Below, in pieces: positions 35,046 to 46,037 of a stretch of DNA of 64,000 nucleotides; the first letter of the stretch is position 1, and the number at the start of each line of letters is the position of its first letter. The DNA is from Anaspis maculata (Eukaryota; Arthropoda; Insecta; Coleoptera; Scraptiidae). The translations under genes were made by a program, and so were the position numbers. Where the stretch lies: positions 13,405,262 through 13,469,261 of the forward strand of contig OX421962.1 in NCBI GenBank assembly GCA_949128115.1, in the 5' to 3' direction. The notes under the pieces were generated by a model. That model was not told the origin of the DNA. It did not search any database and was given only the letters and a program-made list of their open reading frames with translations.

Positions 35046-37570
35046 ATGGACGCAACTTTATCGTCCATCGCGATAGCTATTGCGCGCCTTGAGCCCCTTC
35101 TGGAACAAGGCGTCACAGCTACCACCGAGCCAAGCCTCCAACCGGCATTTTTAGCCACGTTTGACATTGCGGCGGAAATTTACAACGGTTTCAAGAGCAC
35201 GGTCAACACTGCCCCTCTCCCCAGTGCCTCCGAGGAGCAGAAGGCTACATTTCTTGAACGTACACTCCGGGCAGACAGCTTGTATGGCAAACTTGCTGCG
35301 GTAAAAGCCTCGTTTTCGAATTCAGAGCCGACTTCCTCGCTCTCTCGCCAAGCCTCGCAAACTTGGTTCGAGACAGGCCGGAGCAATGTCCGATTGCCAA
35401 AAATCGCGTTGCCGTTGTTCGACGGAAAGTTAAAATCATGGCCACCATACTATGATCTGTTCACGGCGTTAATACACAGAAACCAGTCTCTCTCAGATAT
35501 TGAACGGTTTCAGTATCTGATCTCGTCTTTATCTGGTGAACCTCTCTCAATGGTTAAACACCTGCCATTGACGGGAGATAATTACATAATTGCGTTCGAC
35601 TCGTTGGTTGAGAGATACCAGAACGACCGCGTGCTAGTCACTTTTTACTGGCAGTCGATGATGAACGCCTCCTCCGTCACATCTGACTCCGCGCAAGCGC
35701 TTCGCCATCTTGTGAACACGTTCAACGAAAATTTAGTGGCGCTCGAGCAGTATCCGCATATCGACCTGTGGGATTTCACCCTGTCGAGCATGCTGCTCCA
35801 GAAACTCGATGAGTCGACGCGAAAACGTTTCGAGGTGCAGTCAGCTGGCACCCCCTTCCCCAAATACGAAGACGTCAAGTTTTTCGTGCTCGACCAATGC
35901 AAGGCTTTCGAGGCAACTGCCTTAAATTCTAAAACGCAATCGAACTCCCGCTCCACACGGGCAAACACCGTTACCGTGAAGCCCGAGGTCAGCCGCAAGT
36001 CGTGGGCCTCACATACGTTGGTGTCTCAGACTTCATCTGCCCCAGCGACGTCGCATGAGTCAGCATGTTCTCATTGTGGGGCGAGAAGTCATAGAGTCAC
36101 CGCGTGCAAGACTTTTCTGTCAATGTCCCCAAATGACAGATATTTGGCGGTCAAACAGAAAAGGCTCTGTCTCAACTGCTTGAGCACCAATCACGGCGCT
36201 CCAAAATGTCCATCGTCGTATTCGTGTCGGCAGTGCCACGCAAGGCATCACACCTTGCTGCACTTCCCCAAGCCACATAGAACTGCAGGTCATGAGTCAC
36301 CCAGTTCTTTATCGAATCCAGTTGAATTACCGCAAATCGTTTCCCCTGGTCTTCCAGAAAATGTCGCGAATTCGGTGACGAATCTCGCCTCAAGCCTCAA
36401 GGCAGCTCATGTTTTGTTGGCCACGGCAATCGTTCACGTTCGTGACCGGTGGGGAGGCTACCAAAGCCTCCGTGCGCTCATAGACCCTGCCAGTCAGGCA
36501 TCGTTTATTTTGGACTCCTGCGTGCGCAAATTGGGTCTATCCCCATCAAATCACAATGTGCCCGTTTTTGGCTTGGGTCTCACCCCCGCCAATTCGACGT
36601 GTGGCACAGTCACTTGCCAGGTCAAGGCTGATGATGAGTCTCTCCCAATCCCTGAATTGGAGTTAATTGTCCTGCGCAGGATTTGTGGTAACCTGCCAGA
36701 CACCGCTTTGAACCCGGATCAATTCCACTTGAACTTATCGAATCTGGCGGATCCCACATGGTTCAAGCCAGGCCCCATTCAAGTGTTGTTGGGCGCCGAC
36801 GTTTATCCGTCAGTCGTGAAAGAGGGAATCGTCTCGTCAGGTCCGTCACAGCCTGTTGCCATAAACACCATTTTTGGCTGGGCTCTTCTCGGTCCCTTTC
36901 AAACCCCGTCAAAACCTCTGCATTCCTTTTTGGTTTGCACTCCAACTGGAATCGACGAGTCTCTGCACAAATTTTGGGAAGTAGAGGAAATCTCGTCACC
37001 ATCGTCCAAAACACGTTTGTCCCCAGATGATGAACGTGCAGAAATTTGTTTCCGGGACTCTGTCTACCGTTGTCCGTCAGGTCGTTTTGGGGTTTCGCTT
37101 CCCTTCAAAAGGGAGTCCCCCACCTTTGAACATTGCAGGTCTATGGCTGACCGCCGTTGGTTAGCTATCGAACGTCGCCTGGTCCGTCAGGACACACTCC
37201 GTGATCTGTACATAGCATTCATGCGCGACTACCTCGACCTAGGTCACATGACCTTGCTGGACGCAGAACCTCCAGATTCTGAGGCGTATTACATCCCTCA
37301 TCATCCGATCGTCAAGATCGAAGACGACAAGCCGAAAATTCGCGTCGTTTTTGATGCTTCGGCGCAAGCGCCGAATCATTTATCTCTCAACGAGACGCTT
37401 CTCGTCGGTCCTAAGTTACAACAGGACATAGCAGCTTTGCTACTGCAGTTTCGGTGTGAGCCGATCGTTTTTACTTGTGACATCCGTCAGATGTATCGGC
37501 AGATACTTATCTCGCCCGAACATCGCAAGTATCAACTCATTCGCTTTCGTTTCTCCCCTGATCGACCCAT
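35046..37570 (+). pseudogene. BEL/Pao Gag-Pol, N-terminal part (interrupted in RT)
   Basis: The frame is read from the ATG at 35046 (MDATLSS). It has the BEL-type Gag region (DUF1759-like: LPLFDGKLKSWPPYYDLF about residue 125), Cys/His knuckles (CSHCGARSHRVTAC at about 340, CLNCLSTNHGAPKC, CRQCHARHH), a DUF1758-like aspartic protease (ALIDPASQASFILD at about 476), and the start of reverse transcriptase (KIRVVFDASAQ at about 760, CDIRQMYRQI at about 809). The frame is cut at codon about 842 by the DNA transposon at 37571-38500, which adds a short read-through ending at a stop at 37617-37619. No other defect is visible in this half. Confidence 0.93.
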
Positions 37571-38500
37571 AGACCGAAGAAGTATGACGTCACAACACGG
37601 CAACATGGCCGGCGGTTGACATTTTCTGGAGGCCAACGTCAAACGTGACACGACCGTGGAATGCACGGCACGTGGCATGCACTTGACGTTTCTCTGTTTG
37701 TGTTTGTCATGTGTTTGTCAACTTTTTGGGAAGGTGAATAACGGAAATGGATATAACAAAAAATAATCCATATTTTGGGCTATATCAGGTGGAGGAAATC
37801 AAACTATATTGCTATAAACTAAAAACTGCTAACTATAAACTGCGATCCATTGCTCTTTGCCTCTGAGCATCTCATGAACGAGATTGTCGACGGCGATTCT
37901 CCTGCCCAGTTTTTCTTCGAGGTCTTCTCGCTGCTTTGATGGACTGTTACAATGAAAACGAGCGTGTTCCGCGTTGTCCTGACGCCGAGGCTTTTGAGGC
38001 TCCCCAGTATTTCTTTCATCCAACTTTGAACCAAGGCGTTCCACTGCCGTTGCCACTGCTCGACGAACTGCTCTGTGGCCTTCTTTCTGCTTTCTGGTTT
38101 GCTGGTGGGCACTCCTAGGCTTGTTTCCTCTAATCGCAAGCATCAGGGCGAAGGGTGGGATACCCGAGAGCACTCGTGCTGCATCATGCCATGCGGAACC
38201 GTTCTGTAGGCACTGGTGATTCTGAGTGCAGCTTTGCGCAGCTCTCTGTTGGGCTATGTCTGGCCTTTTTGCAACCAAGTCCACCTGTATGACGCTGGCT
38301 GTCTCTTAGGCTGGCAATTTCAGCAATGCTCCCTGCCATTTTGCACTGACTTTTGTGACTTTTGTTGTGAACCTCCAGAAAATGTCATGCCAAACACAAC
38401 CAAACATAGGAACGTCACGTTCATGTGATGACGTTGGCCTCCAGAAAATGTCAACCGCCGGCCATGTTGCCATGTTGTGACGTCATCACTTCTCCGGTCT
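37571..38500. mobile_element. 930-bp non-autonomous DNA transposon nested in BEL pol
   Basis: The terminal inverted repeats run about 70-80 bp (37571 to about 37648 and about 38416-38500). They begin AGACCGAAGAAGT and AGACCGGAGAAGT (complement) and share GGCCGGCGGTTGACATTTTC. AT precedes (37569-37570) and follows (38501-38502). Removing the element and one AT puts the BEL reading frame back in register, which supports AT rather than TA as the duplication. A 2-bp AT duplication fits ISL2EU-type transposition (family knowledge). No transposase is present; the interior is a captured LINE piece. Confidence 0.88.
37829..38275 (-). pseudogene. R1-like LINE fragment captured in the nested transposon
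   Basis: On the minus strand, two overlapping frames resemble the end of ORF2 of R1-clade LINEs: ITSAYRTVP and VLSGIPPFALM at the start, a Trp-rich FVEQWQRQWNAL, then DNAEHARFHC and LGRRIAVDNLVHEML followed by WIAVYSF. Family members usually have a CCHC-like zinc motif before the 'EH..FHC' block, and that part is shortened here. The fragment is frameshifted and non-functional. Its position between the terminal repeats means the transposon picked it up before landing in BEL. Assignment to R1 is by motif recall. Confidence 0.6.
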
Positions 38501-38502
38501 AT

Positions 38503-41176
38503 TGAAACGTACCAATTGAACACCATTACATATGGTGTTTCTTCGGCACCGTTTCTAGCGGTTCGCACGTTGCTTCACTTGGCAGAACAAAGCGCCTCGA
38601 AGTTTCCATTGGCTTCGCAGGCAATTCGCCGTAATTTGTATGTAGACGATCTACTTTGCGGTGCGAACTCCGTGGAATCAGCACGGGAATTACAAACGCA
38701 GCTAATCAACCTGCTCCAATCGGGTTGCTTTGAATTGCGCAAGTGGGCAAGCAATCACCCTGATGTGCTGCAAGACATACCACTTGATCACGTTCGAACT
38801 CAGCCGTCCACTTTCAGTGACGTTGCTGACAATACTGTAAAAATTCTTGGCCTCCAGTGGCAAGCGGCAACAGACACCTTTTCATTCACGGTTCATCCAA
38901 ATGAACTACCGTGCACAAAACGGTCCATCTTGTCGGAGGTGGCTCGGATTTACGATCCGCTCGGCTTTCTGTGCCCTGTTGCATTTTTCGCCAAACATTT
39001 AATCCAACGGTTATGGAAACTTGGCCTTGATTGGGACGACACCCCTCCAGACATCGTATGTCAGCAGTGGTTGCGTTTTCAATCCGAGCTATCGCAACTT
39101 TCGCGGTTGCAAATTACACGGCATACTTTTCCGTCGCCTGCAGACAGGTGCCAGTTGCACGCCTTTTGCGACGCATCTGAATCTGGGTACGCGAGCGTGT
39201 TGTACGTTCGTTACCTTCGAAATGGTGTTCCCACCATTCGTCTCCTAACCGCCAAATCAAAGGTGGCTCCAGTCAAATTGCTGACCGTACCCCGTCTCGA
39301 ATTGTGTGCCGCGGTCCTGCTTTCCAATCTCGTTGCCTTCACCGTTGCAACGCTCGCAGGAACCGTACAGTTCGATGCCATATTTGCGTGGACCGATTCT
39401 ACGGTTGTTCTCAGCTGGCTGCGTTCCTCTTCGCACCGCTGGAAAACATTTGTTGCTCACCGTGTTGAGCATATTCAACAGCGTGTCCCGCCTCAGTGTT
39501 GGAGACATGTCTCAACATCGGACAATCCCGCCGACCCAGCTTCGCGCGGATTGTTTCCCGAAGACATGCTTTCGTGCTCCCTCTGGTGGTCTGGCCCACC
39601 TTTTCTGTCATCAGCGGATGACACATGGCCGGATGACAAATTCTCCGTGTCCTCCCCAGACATTGCGTCTGAAGAGCGAAAGCTCGCTTTGGTCGTGCGT
39701 GTGCCGCAGCCGCCGCCGATTGACATCGACGACCTCTTTTTGCGCATATCCTCCTTACGGAAGATTCAGGGCGCTGTCGCCTATTTCTATCGGTTCTGCA
39801 AATGCAAGTCCGATGAGAAGTGCACAGGACCTCTCTCGGATACAGAGCTCCATTTTGCCTTGTTGTACATTGTCAAACATGTACAGCAGAAGGTATTTGC
39901 CGTCGAAATCGCGTCGTTACGCAACGGCAAACCCTGTTCAAGACCCTTTCGAAAACTTTCACCCTTTCTCGATCGTGACGATGTTCTCCGCGTCGGCGGA
40001 CGTTTGAAGCATTGTCATGAGTTGCCATTTGCAACCAGACACCCTGCTCTTCTTCCATCTCGTCACGTCTTGACAGGACTCGTCATTCGACAAGTTCATT
40101 CCCGACATTGCCACCCGGGACTCAACAATACCTGCTATCTCCTGCAGCAAAATTTTTGGATATTGTCCACGCGACGCGCGGTACGGCACTATCTTGCATC
40201 GTGTTACCGGTGCTTCCGGACTAAGCCGCAAACTTTTTCTCCCACCATGGGCGACCTCCCCTCGGCGCGAATTTCTCAGCTAAAACCTTTTAGCTGCGTC
40301 GGGCTCGACTATGGTGGCCCTTTTCCAATCCTCATGTCACGCGCTCGCGGTGTCAGAACTACGAAGGCGTACATCTGTCTTTTCGTGTGCTTCGCCACCA
40401 AGGCATTGCACGTCGAGGTTGCCTCCGATCTCTCAACAGATGCTTTCCTCGCCGCCTTGCGCAGATTCATTGCCCGGCGCGGTCGTTGCTCTACCATCTA
40501 TAGCGACAATGGCACAAACTTTGTCGGAGCTCATAGGCAATTGACGACGTCAATGCAACTCGCCGCGGAATCCGAAGCCATCACTTGGCGCTTCATTCCT
40601 CCCTCCAGTCCCCACTTTGGCGGGCTGTGGGAAAGCGGCATAAAAGCTGTCAAAACTCATCTATCTCGCGTGATAGGTGATCAAATACTCACCTTTGAAG
40701 AGCTGACCACGTTGGTCACCCAAGTTGAAGCGTTGCTCAACTCACGGCCACTTTCGGAGCTGAGCTCGGATCCAAATGATCTGTGCCCATTGACGCCTGG
40801 TCATTTTTTGACGCTCGAGCCGTTAACGGCCCCACCTGACCCAGATTTGTCCCACCTCAAGATCAGCAGGTTGTCGCGATGGCAGTTGGTCCAATCCATG
40901 CAACAGCGTTTCTGGGCGCGTTGGCGCGACGAATATCTACACACGCTGTACCAACGCGGCAAGTGGCACAAGTCACGTCACCTTGAATCCGCAGATGTGG
41001 GGTCTTTAGTCCTCATCAAGGACGAAAACGCTCCCCCTCTGAAGTGGAGGTTAGGCAGAATTTCAAAACTCTTCCCCGGCAAAGATGGCATTTGTCGTGT
41101 CGCAGATGTCCGTACTCAACGCGACGTTCTGCGACGCCCAATGGTCAAACTTTGTCCCCTCCCTTCAGGACAGTGA
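38503..41176 (+). pseudogene. BEL/Pao Pol, C-terminal part
   Basis: This continues the BEL reverse transcriptase after the nested element: YGVSSAPFLA, then NLYVDDLLCG with the catalytic YVDD (near 38640). RNase H follows (HAFCDASESGYAS, near 39161), then the integrase zinc region (HSRHCHPGLN, CYRCFR) and the integrase core with D, D, E (VGLDYGGPF near 40299, YSDNGTNFVG near 40502, GGLWESG near 40627). The C-terminal DUF5641-like region ends at TGA 41174-41176. The joined protein would be roughly 1,730 residues, a normal BEL length. No stop or frameshift is seen in this part. Confidence 0.93.
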
Positions 41177-41284
41177 GCATTCTGTGTTTTCACTTCCGTC
41201 ATTGTTCTCACTATGCTCTTTCTTTTTGTATCATGTTTGATTTCATTAATTTTTGAACTTTGAAAATACCCCGAGTGGTATTTT

Positions 41285-41295
41285 GGTGGGGAGTA
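41285..41295 (+). other. polypurine tract of the BEL/Pao element
   Basis: GGTGGGGAGTA directly precedes the 3' LTR and is purine-rich. Confidence 0.6.
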
Positions 41296-42262
41296 TGTCT
41301 CGGCCCCGTTCATTGAAAACTGCATTCGTGTGCACTGAGGGTATGCAACCCAAAATATCCCTGTGTTGTCCAAGTCCTCACCCCTCACCCCCTGTTCGGT
41401 GTGCCTGGCACTTGGCTGTCAGGCGCAAGCGTAAACGAGCTCCAGCACTTTCTTCGGCCGTCTTCGGCATTCTTCGGCTTTCTTTCCGCTCGTGCCTTTG
41501 CCGCTTCGTTCGAAGCGGTGTCGATCTCCGTACGTCGAGCGGGAAGCCACGCCGTCTTTTTTTTGGTCATCGTTCTCGCGGCCATCTTGTCGTGCCATCG
41601 GCGTACATTCGTACTCGACCAGAAGCCCATCCAAGGCCCATCGCGTCCGATAGTGACTCCTGGAGGATCTCTGCAGCATCTCCAAGTCCAGAAAGCGGCA
41701 GTTTTCACCGCTTTCACCGGGGAGCGGCTTGGACCAGCCAGCCGCACACAAAGCTCCAGTTTCGGACGGGATCGAGTCGTTCGTCCGCCATTTTGGTGAC
41801 GAACACGGGCACTCGTGCATTTCAAAAGGAAATCCACCACCAGAACGGCCATCCACCACGACGCCGCCTTCGGACTCCGCCAGGACGACGCCGCCACCGA
41901 ATAAGATCCCGTAAGTTCCATATTTTCCATTGTTTTTACCATTTACCGTTTATTCCCGTTTGCCGGGGTGTATACCTTCAGTGCAGTTCGTCTCGTTTTC
42001 AGGACGCCACTCGGCGCCAGCGAATCTGCCCCCGATCAGAACCACTCGGATTTTTCATTTCATTTAATTCACATTGTTTTTTTTTTATTGTTTTGTAATT
42101 CTGTCTGTTTGTGTTTTTTTTCTTTTGTTTTGCATTAAAGTTTTTGATTGTTGTTGTGAATTTTATTTCTGACTGTCGCTTGCTGCTTTCCTAATCCAAG
42201 AGTTATTGTTTTAATGCAACCTTCATCGGAAGGCTGCCGTCTTTATGTGTACCGCGCTAACA
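41296..42262 (+). repeat. 3' LTR of the BEL/Pao element
   Basis: 967 bp, nearly identical to the 5' LTR. It is followed by ACTAT (42263-42267), the second copy of the 5-bp target duplication. Confidence 0.95.
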
Positions 42263-42285
42263 ACTATCGTTGCCAAATTTCTCAC

Positions 42286-42700
42286 CTTCAAGTGGGCACT
42301 TGATTTCTATCTGTTTCAAAGAAGATCCTGATGCGTTCAAGACAACCTCATCTGGAGAGAGCCCAAAAATGGGTTGCTGGGTGGCACAATTGACCCACAT
42401 TGCACAACGGTGTCCAGCTGAACTGGAGTACAGTGCAGGCTTAGGCTTAAATTCGTTCCCATGCCAAGTAGCTATGGTGGAAAAAGCTTCTGACCAGAAA
42501 TACTTCGGCACTCTTTGATCGGCACGTTATTGTCCTTTGCATAAGTGAAAATGGAGTAGCATCTTGATCCAGTCACTCGAAATTGTCTCTTCTTTTGCCA
42601 CTTTTGGAATGAGCCCAATGTTCCTTGTAAGGCTTGGAAAACAATATCCTCAAGATCTTCGATGGGTTTTTGTTCCACTCTTGGCTGGTTATACCTTCAA
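42286..42700 (-). pseudogene. YqaJ-type nuclease exon
   Basis: Read on the minus strand, this has the hallmarks of a YqaJ recombinase/exonuclease fold: QKWQKKRQFRVTGSRCYSIF, then FGLSPDEVVLN (the SPD block with the metal-binding Asp), then QIEIKCPLEG (the ExK motif). A frameshift near 42510 separates the two halves, so the copy is broken. It begins after an acceptor-like TTGAAG near 42700 and ends at a donor (GAAG|GTGAGA, exon end 42286). The BEL element sits 23 bp into the following intron. YqaJ-type second proteins are known to accompany ISL2EU transposases, so this is likely the partner of the THAP-DDE gene. Confidence 0.78.
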
Positions 42701-42789
42701 TTAAAAAAAAAAGAATTAATCCCAACCAATACACCTGACATCTTATCTTATATGGGTAGGTAATTTGGTATATTGGCTTATTTGCGAAC

Positions 42790-42985
42790 AGTTCCAGCTG
42801 AATCAGGTGCTACAGCTTACAAAAGTTGTTTGAATTCTGCAGCATCATTGACACTCAGTTCAGGAACTGGGAAATTTTCAAAGCATGTGGATGCAGACCA
42901 TGGTTCTGGCTTATAATTTTCTAGTGCTGATGTTTGCTTATTAGCTCATAAGCACTTCACATCAGCTGAAGACAGCTTTGTCAAA
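42790..42985 (-). pseudogene. possible middle exon of the YqaJ gene
   Basis: The minus strand reads in part as 'W.SAS.CFENFPVPELSVNDAAEFKQLL', a segment that looks coding and lies between the SWIM and YqaJ exons. Stops interrupt it on either side. No clear domain name can be given. Confidence 0.4.
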
Positions 42986-43285
42986 TTGTTCAGGTCGTCC
43001 CTCTGGAATAAAAACAAACAAAAGAAAAGGAAAACAACTACAAGTAAGCTCAGCACTTCCAGGTCAGATATTTTCATCTACAGATAACTTTGCCCGGAAG
43101 GTAAATAGCACAGACATAATTATTGTTACAATAATTTATTGTTACCATGCTGTTTGCCTGTGTGTCTAGGGACATCGGGAAAGTATCTGATATGAAAATA
43201 CCGGGCAATGAAAAGAACCCTTGAAATGGCAACTTCTTCGTTATCGAGAGCGCTGTAGCAAACAATCTACGAACAGAATGTCTAT

Positions 43286-43415
43286 AGTTTAACCGAGAGG
43301 TAAACCACACTGACGGAATTTTTGTACACCGATTTCCAAAGAATTCCAGTGATTTCCAATGATTTCCATGGAAGTGTACACCAGATTTCTAAGGTGGTTT
43401 ACCCCTCGAGTTTAA
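43286..43415. repeat. small hairpin element
   Basis: The ends AGTTTAACCGAGAGGTAAACC and GTGGTTTACCCCTCGAGTTTA are near complements about 85 bp apart. It lies in the presumed intron just after the SWIM exon donor. It is probably a MITE. Confidence 0.6.
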
Positions 43416-43425
43416 CAACACTCAC

Positions 43426-43625
43426 TTTTCACAAAATAATAATATGGCTGCAACATGTTTGCCGCATCCTCCTGGACCTGCTTTACATGAGCAAGTCTCC
43501 TTCAGGTTTTGCAACTGTCCATGTCGATTTTAAACGTTCCTCTAATTTGTGCGAGGAGCTCTTCAGAGATTGATCGAAGATGAGGGTTGAAAGCTCAAGG
43601 CTAAAATATCGATACCTAGAGGAAT
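43426..43625 (-). pseudogene. SWIM zinc-finger exon of the YqaJ gene
   Basis: On the minus strand the peptide ETCSCKAGPGGCGKHVAAIL is a SWIM-type zinc finger (CxC...CxH). The exon starts after TTTCAG (acceptor at 43626-43627) and ends at AAAA|GTGAG (exon end 43426). The frame before the motif appears shifted, so the exon may be decayed. SWIM followed by YqaJ is a known order in transposon-encoded proteins of this kind. Confidence 0.65.
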
Positions 43626-43999
43626 CTGAAATTAAAGACAACAAATATTACTGTAATATTAAGTGGTAGGAACTTACAGCTTCCTTTGGTAAGTACTTGT
43701 TCCATATAGAACTATGTGGTTTGTATTTACTACTGCTTTACCTTCCACAAAGTTCCGGGAGCTTGGAGAGGCGGCAGTCGGCACGCAAGTAATTGCAAAT
43801 CTCTCCCAACGGCAAACGAACATCTTTCATAACAGTCGTAATAAGAACAAACACTCACAACAATCACTTTGAATTTACTCGCAAAACTCGAATACAGCAA
43901 ACAGACGCTCTATCTCTAACTGGGACCACACTAGGAAGCCAAGCAAGGAGTAAACTGGAGTAACAGAAAACACTGAGTGGTGGGTGATTGATACAATTC

Positions 44000-44929
44000 A
44001 CCTTATTCGTAAATGAAATGCATCATGGGAAACGGGTCCCCACAGTGTAGGTAAAGTAGATAACTACTATATTGCATAGATGTCAGTTCGACTTCTTCCA
44101 GTCAAGTGTCGTATTTGAATTTGTCATTACGAGCAGGGATCGTTTACGTTCCAAGTACACGCAGCTTTCCGAATTTTCTCTCATCTTCGTTATTTTGTCT
44201 TGTTATTGCTGCTGCTGTTGTAACCGGTTATTGTTATCGTTAGTGGCTACTGCTAAATTACTGAGTTTGATTTTTTAATACATGTTGTGAAATACCCTTG
44301 TGAAATACCGACCTACCAATGGTGGGAAGTCGCAATCAGCAAAGGGGTATACAAGGTGCTGTGTACCTGGCTCACGGACCTGGCTGCAAGTCGGACACAG
44401 CCGAAAGTCGAAATGTTTCAATTCACGCGTTCACCAAAGACGAAAGAAGAGAGAGGTCTGGGTAAAGCGCGTAGAAAAAGGAGTGATGAAAAGGACTCAT
44501 GCCAGCCTACAAAATGCCACAAGATTTGCGGCGTACACTTCATTACATCGGGGAAGAAAAGATACGACGATAAACTGCCAAGGTCCGTCGTCTTGCTGGC
44601 TTGCACATTGCACCACTTCAGCGTTTCATAATGGTACATCGCACCATCCAAGTTGATTCAAGCACTGGAGAGCCATTCCACTGGAGAATGACATCAGAAT
44701 GACTGAAGAAACCAAAAACTACAAACACCTGAATAATACCATAGTGATGATAAATATTATTTTGTTTCTATGTCACTGGCGACGGGCGCGCTTTTGTTGT
44801 GTTGACATTATAAATAAAGTTGACATGAGAAAATCTGGTGCATTTTGGTTTGGGACTCAATCCCCCCAGATATCTCCACTTCAACATATCGTCAAAAGAT
44901 GGCAGAGGAATTTCGAATAAGGTGAATAG
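44000..44929. mobile_element. decayed DNA transposon with THAP relic
   Basis: TTCACCTTATTCG at about 44000-44012 and its complement CGAATAAGGTGAA at 44917-44929 bracket a roughly 930-bp block that contains a broken THAP domain. The short terminal repeats and lack of a clear target duplication make the limits uncertain. Confidence 0.5.
44355..44605 (+). pseudogene. THAP zinc-finger relic
   Basis: The pieces of a THAP domain occur in order but in two alternating frames: TRCCVPG at the start, VEMFQFTRSPKTK for the Phe/Pro core, REVWVKRVEKG for the Trp segment, and CHKICGVHF for the final Cys and His. One early cysteine is replaced by Ser. Several frameshifts make it non-functional. No catalytic domain follows. 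Confidence 0.65.
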
Positions 44930-45827
44930 AAGTGGGGTTGTGAGTTGTGAGTATGACATCTCACGTCACCTCGAGTTGTCAGTTGAATTCCGCCTTTCGC
45001 GGCCATTTTGTGGCGGGAAAAATTAATTTAAATCGCGAATACCTAATGATAACCTTGCTCAGTAACTTAAAAATCCTAAAATTTCGATAACATGCACGTA
45101 GTTTCTGACAATAGGTATAATTTGTCGAGAAAATGATCATCCTATCTCAAGTTAGGATGTAACCCGTTACGTAAACTCAGAACGGTATAATTCTAACTTG
45201 ATAAAACTGACAAAATCAAGTGAAAAATATTGAAATCTGCAAGTTTAGGGACGGAAATTAAAAGTTCACGTAATAAGGCACTATTCCACAAAATTTTGTA
45301 AAAGTCAGTCATTCCGGTCGATTGTTATCAATTTTTCAAAGATGAAATCTTCAGGCTTTCCTGAAAAGTAGCGATTTGCGAGTTAGGATGTTCTTAGATT
45401 CGCACGTCGATATGCACGATATTTATCACCTAAACAAGTAATAAAAGAAAAAACATTTTTGCTGACAAGAAACCGTGAAGTTCTTCATTAGTTACGGTTT
45501 TTAAAGCTTTAAAAGTGAATCCCCACAGTGACGCCTTTGCGATTTTTTTTTGTAGGATCCTTCCTGTTGTTGTAGATTGACTTTTTTCACCTTGAAATTG
45601 TGATTATTAGACCAGTCACCAATGCTTGCGAGAACAGTTTCGCAAATCGACACTATGGGTTACTTATCTCAACATATAAGGTCTCCTCAACACCCCTGGG
45701 CCCTGGGTCATCCGTACTCCAAAACTTAAGGTCATCGTCTGGTGAAATTATTAAAATATATCAGAATGTCATTATAAATCTCAGTTGGTATTTCAGACTG
45801 TGACAGTCATTTGTAATATAATAAGTA
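44930..45827. other. no gene seen
   Basis: AT-rich DNA without recognised coding or repeat structure. Confidence 0.35.
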
Positions 45828-46037
45828 TTATCTCGGTTCACTTTTTATTTTGAGTAGTAATGACTTTTTTGAGCAAAAATAAAGTAACAAAGTTGGAGGG
45901 CTACGGGTGATGGCACCTGTCAAGCTTTGGGCGCAGCTATTAGCGGCCATCAGCCGTATCCTCTCAGCACTCCAGCTTGTCACTTTATTTTTGCTCCAAA
46001 AAGTCATTTAATGAAAATAAAAAGTGAACGGGATATA
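45828..46037. repeat. hairpin MITE, copy 2
   Basis: This is a second copy of the element at 10720-10915, with the shared core 'agcttgtcactttatttttg' and 'ggccatcagccgta'. The ends are CTCGGTTCACTTTTTATTTT and the near complement. Confidence 0.7.

Noticed and set aside
37829..38275. Gypsy integrase fragment inside the nested transposon
   Set aside because: A first reading of 'HDAARVLSGIPPFALM' suggested integrase, but the downstream EH..FHC and ENLV-like blocks fit the R1-like LINE end better.
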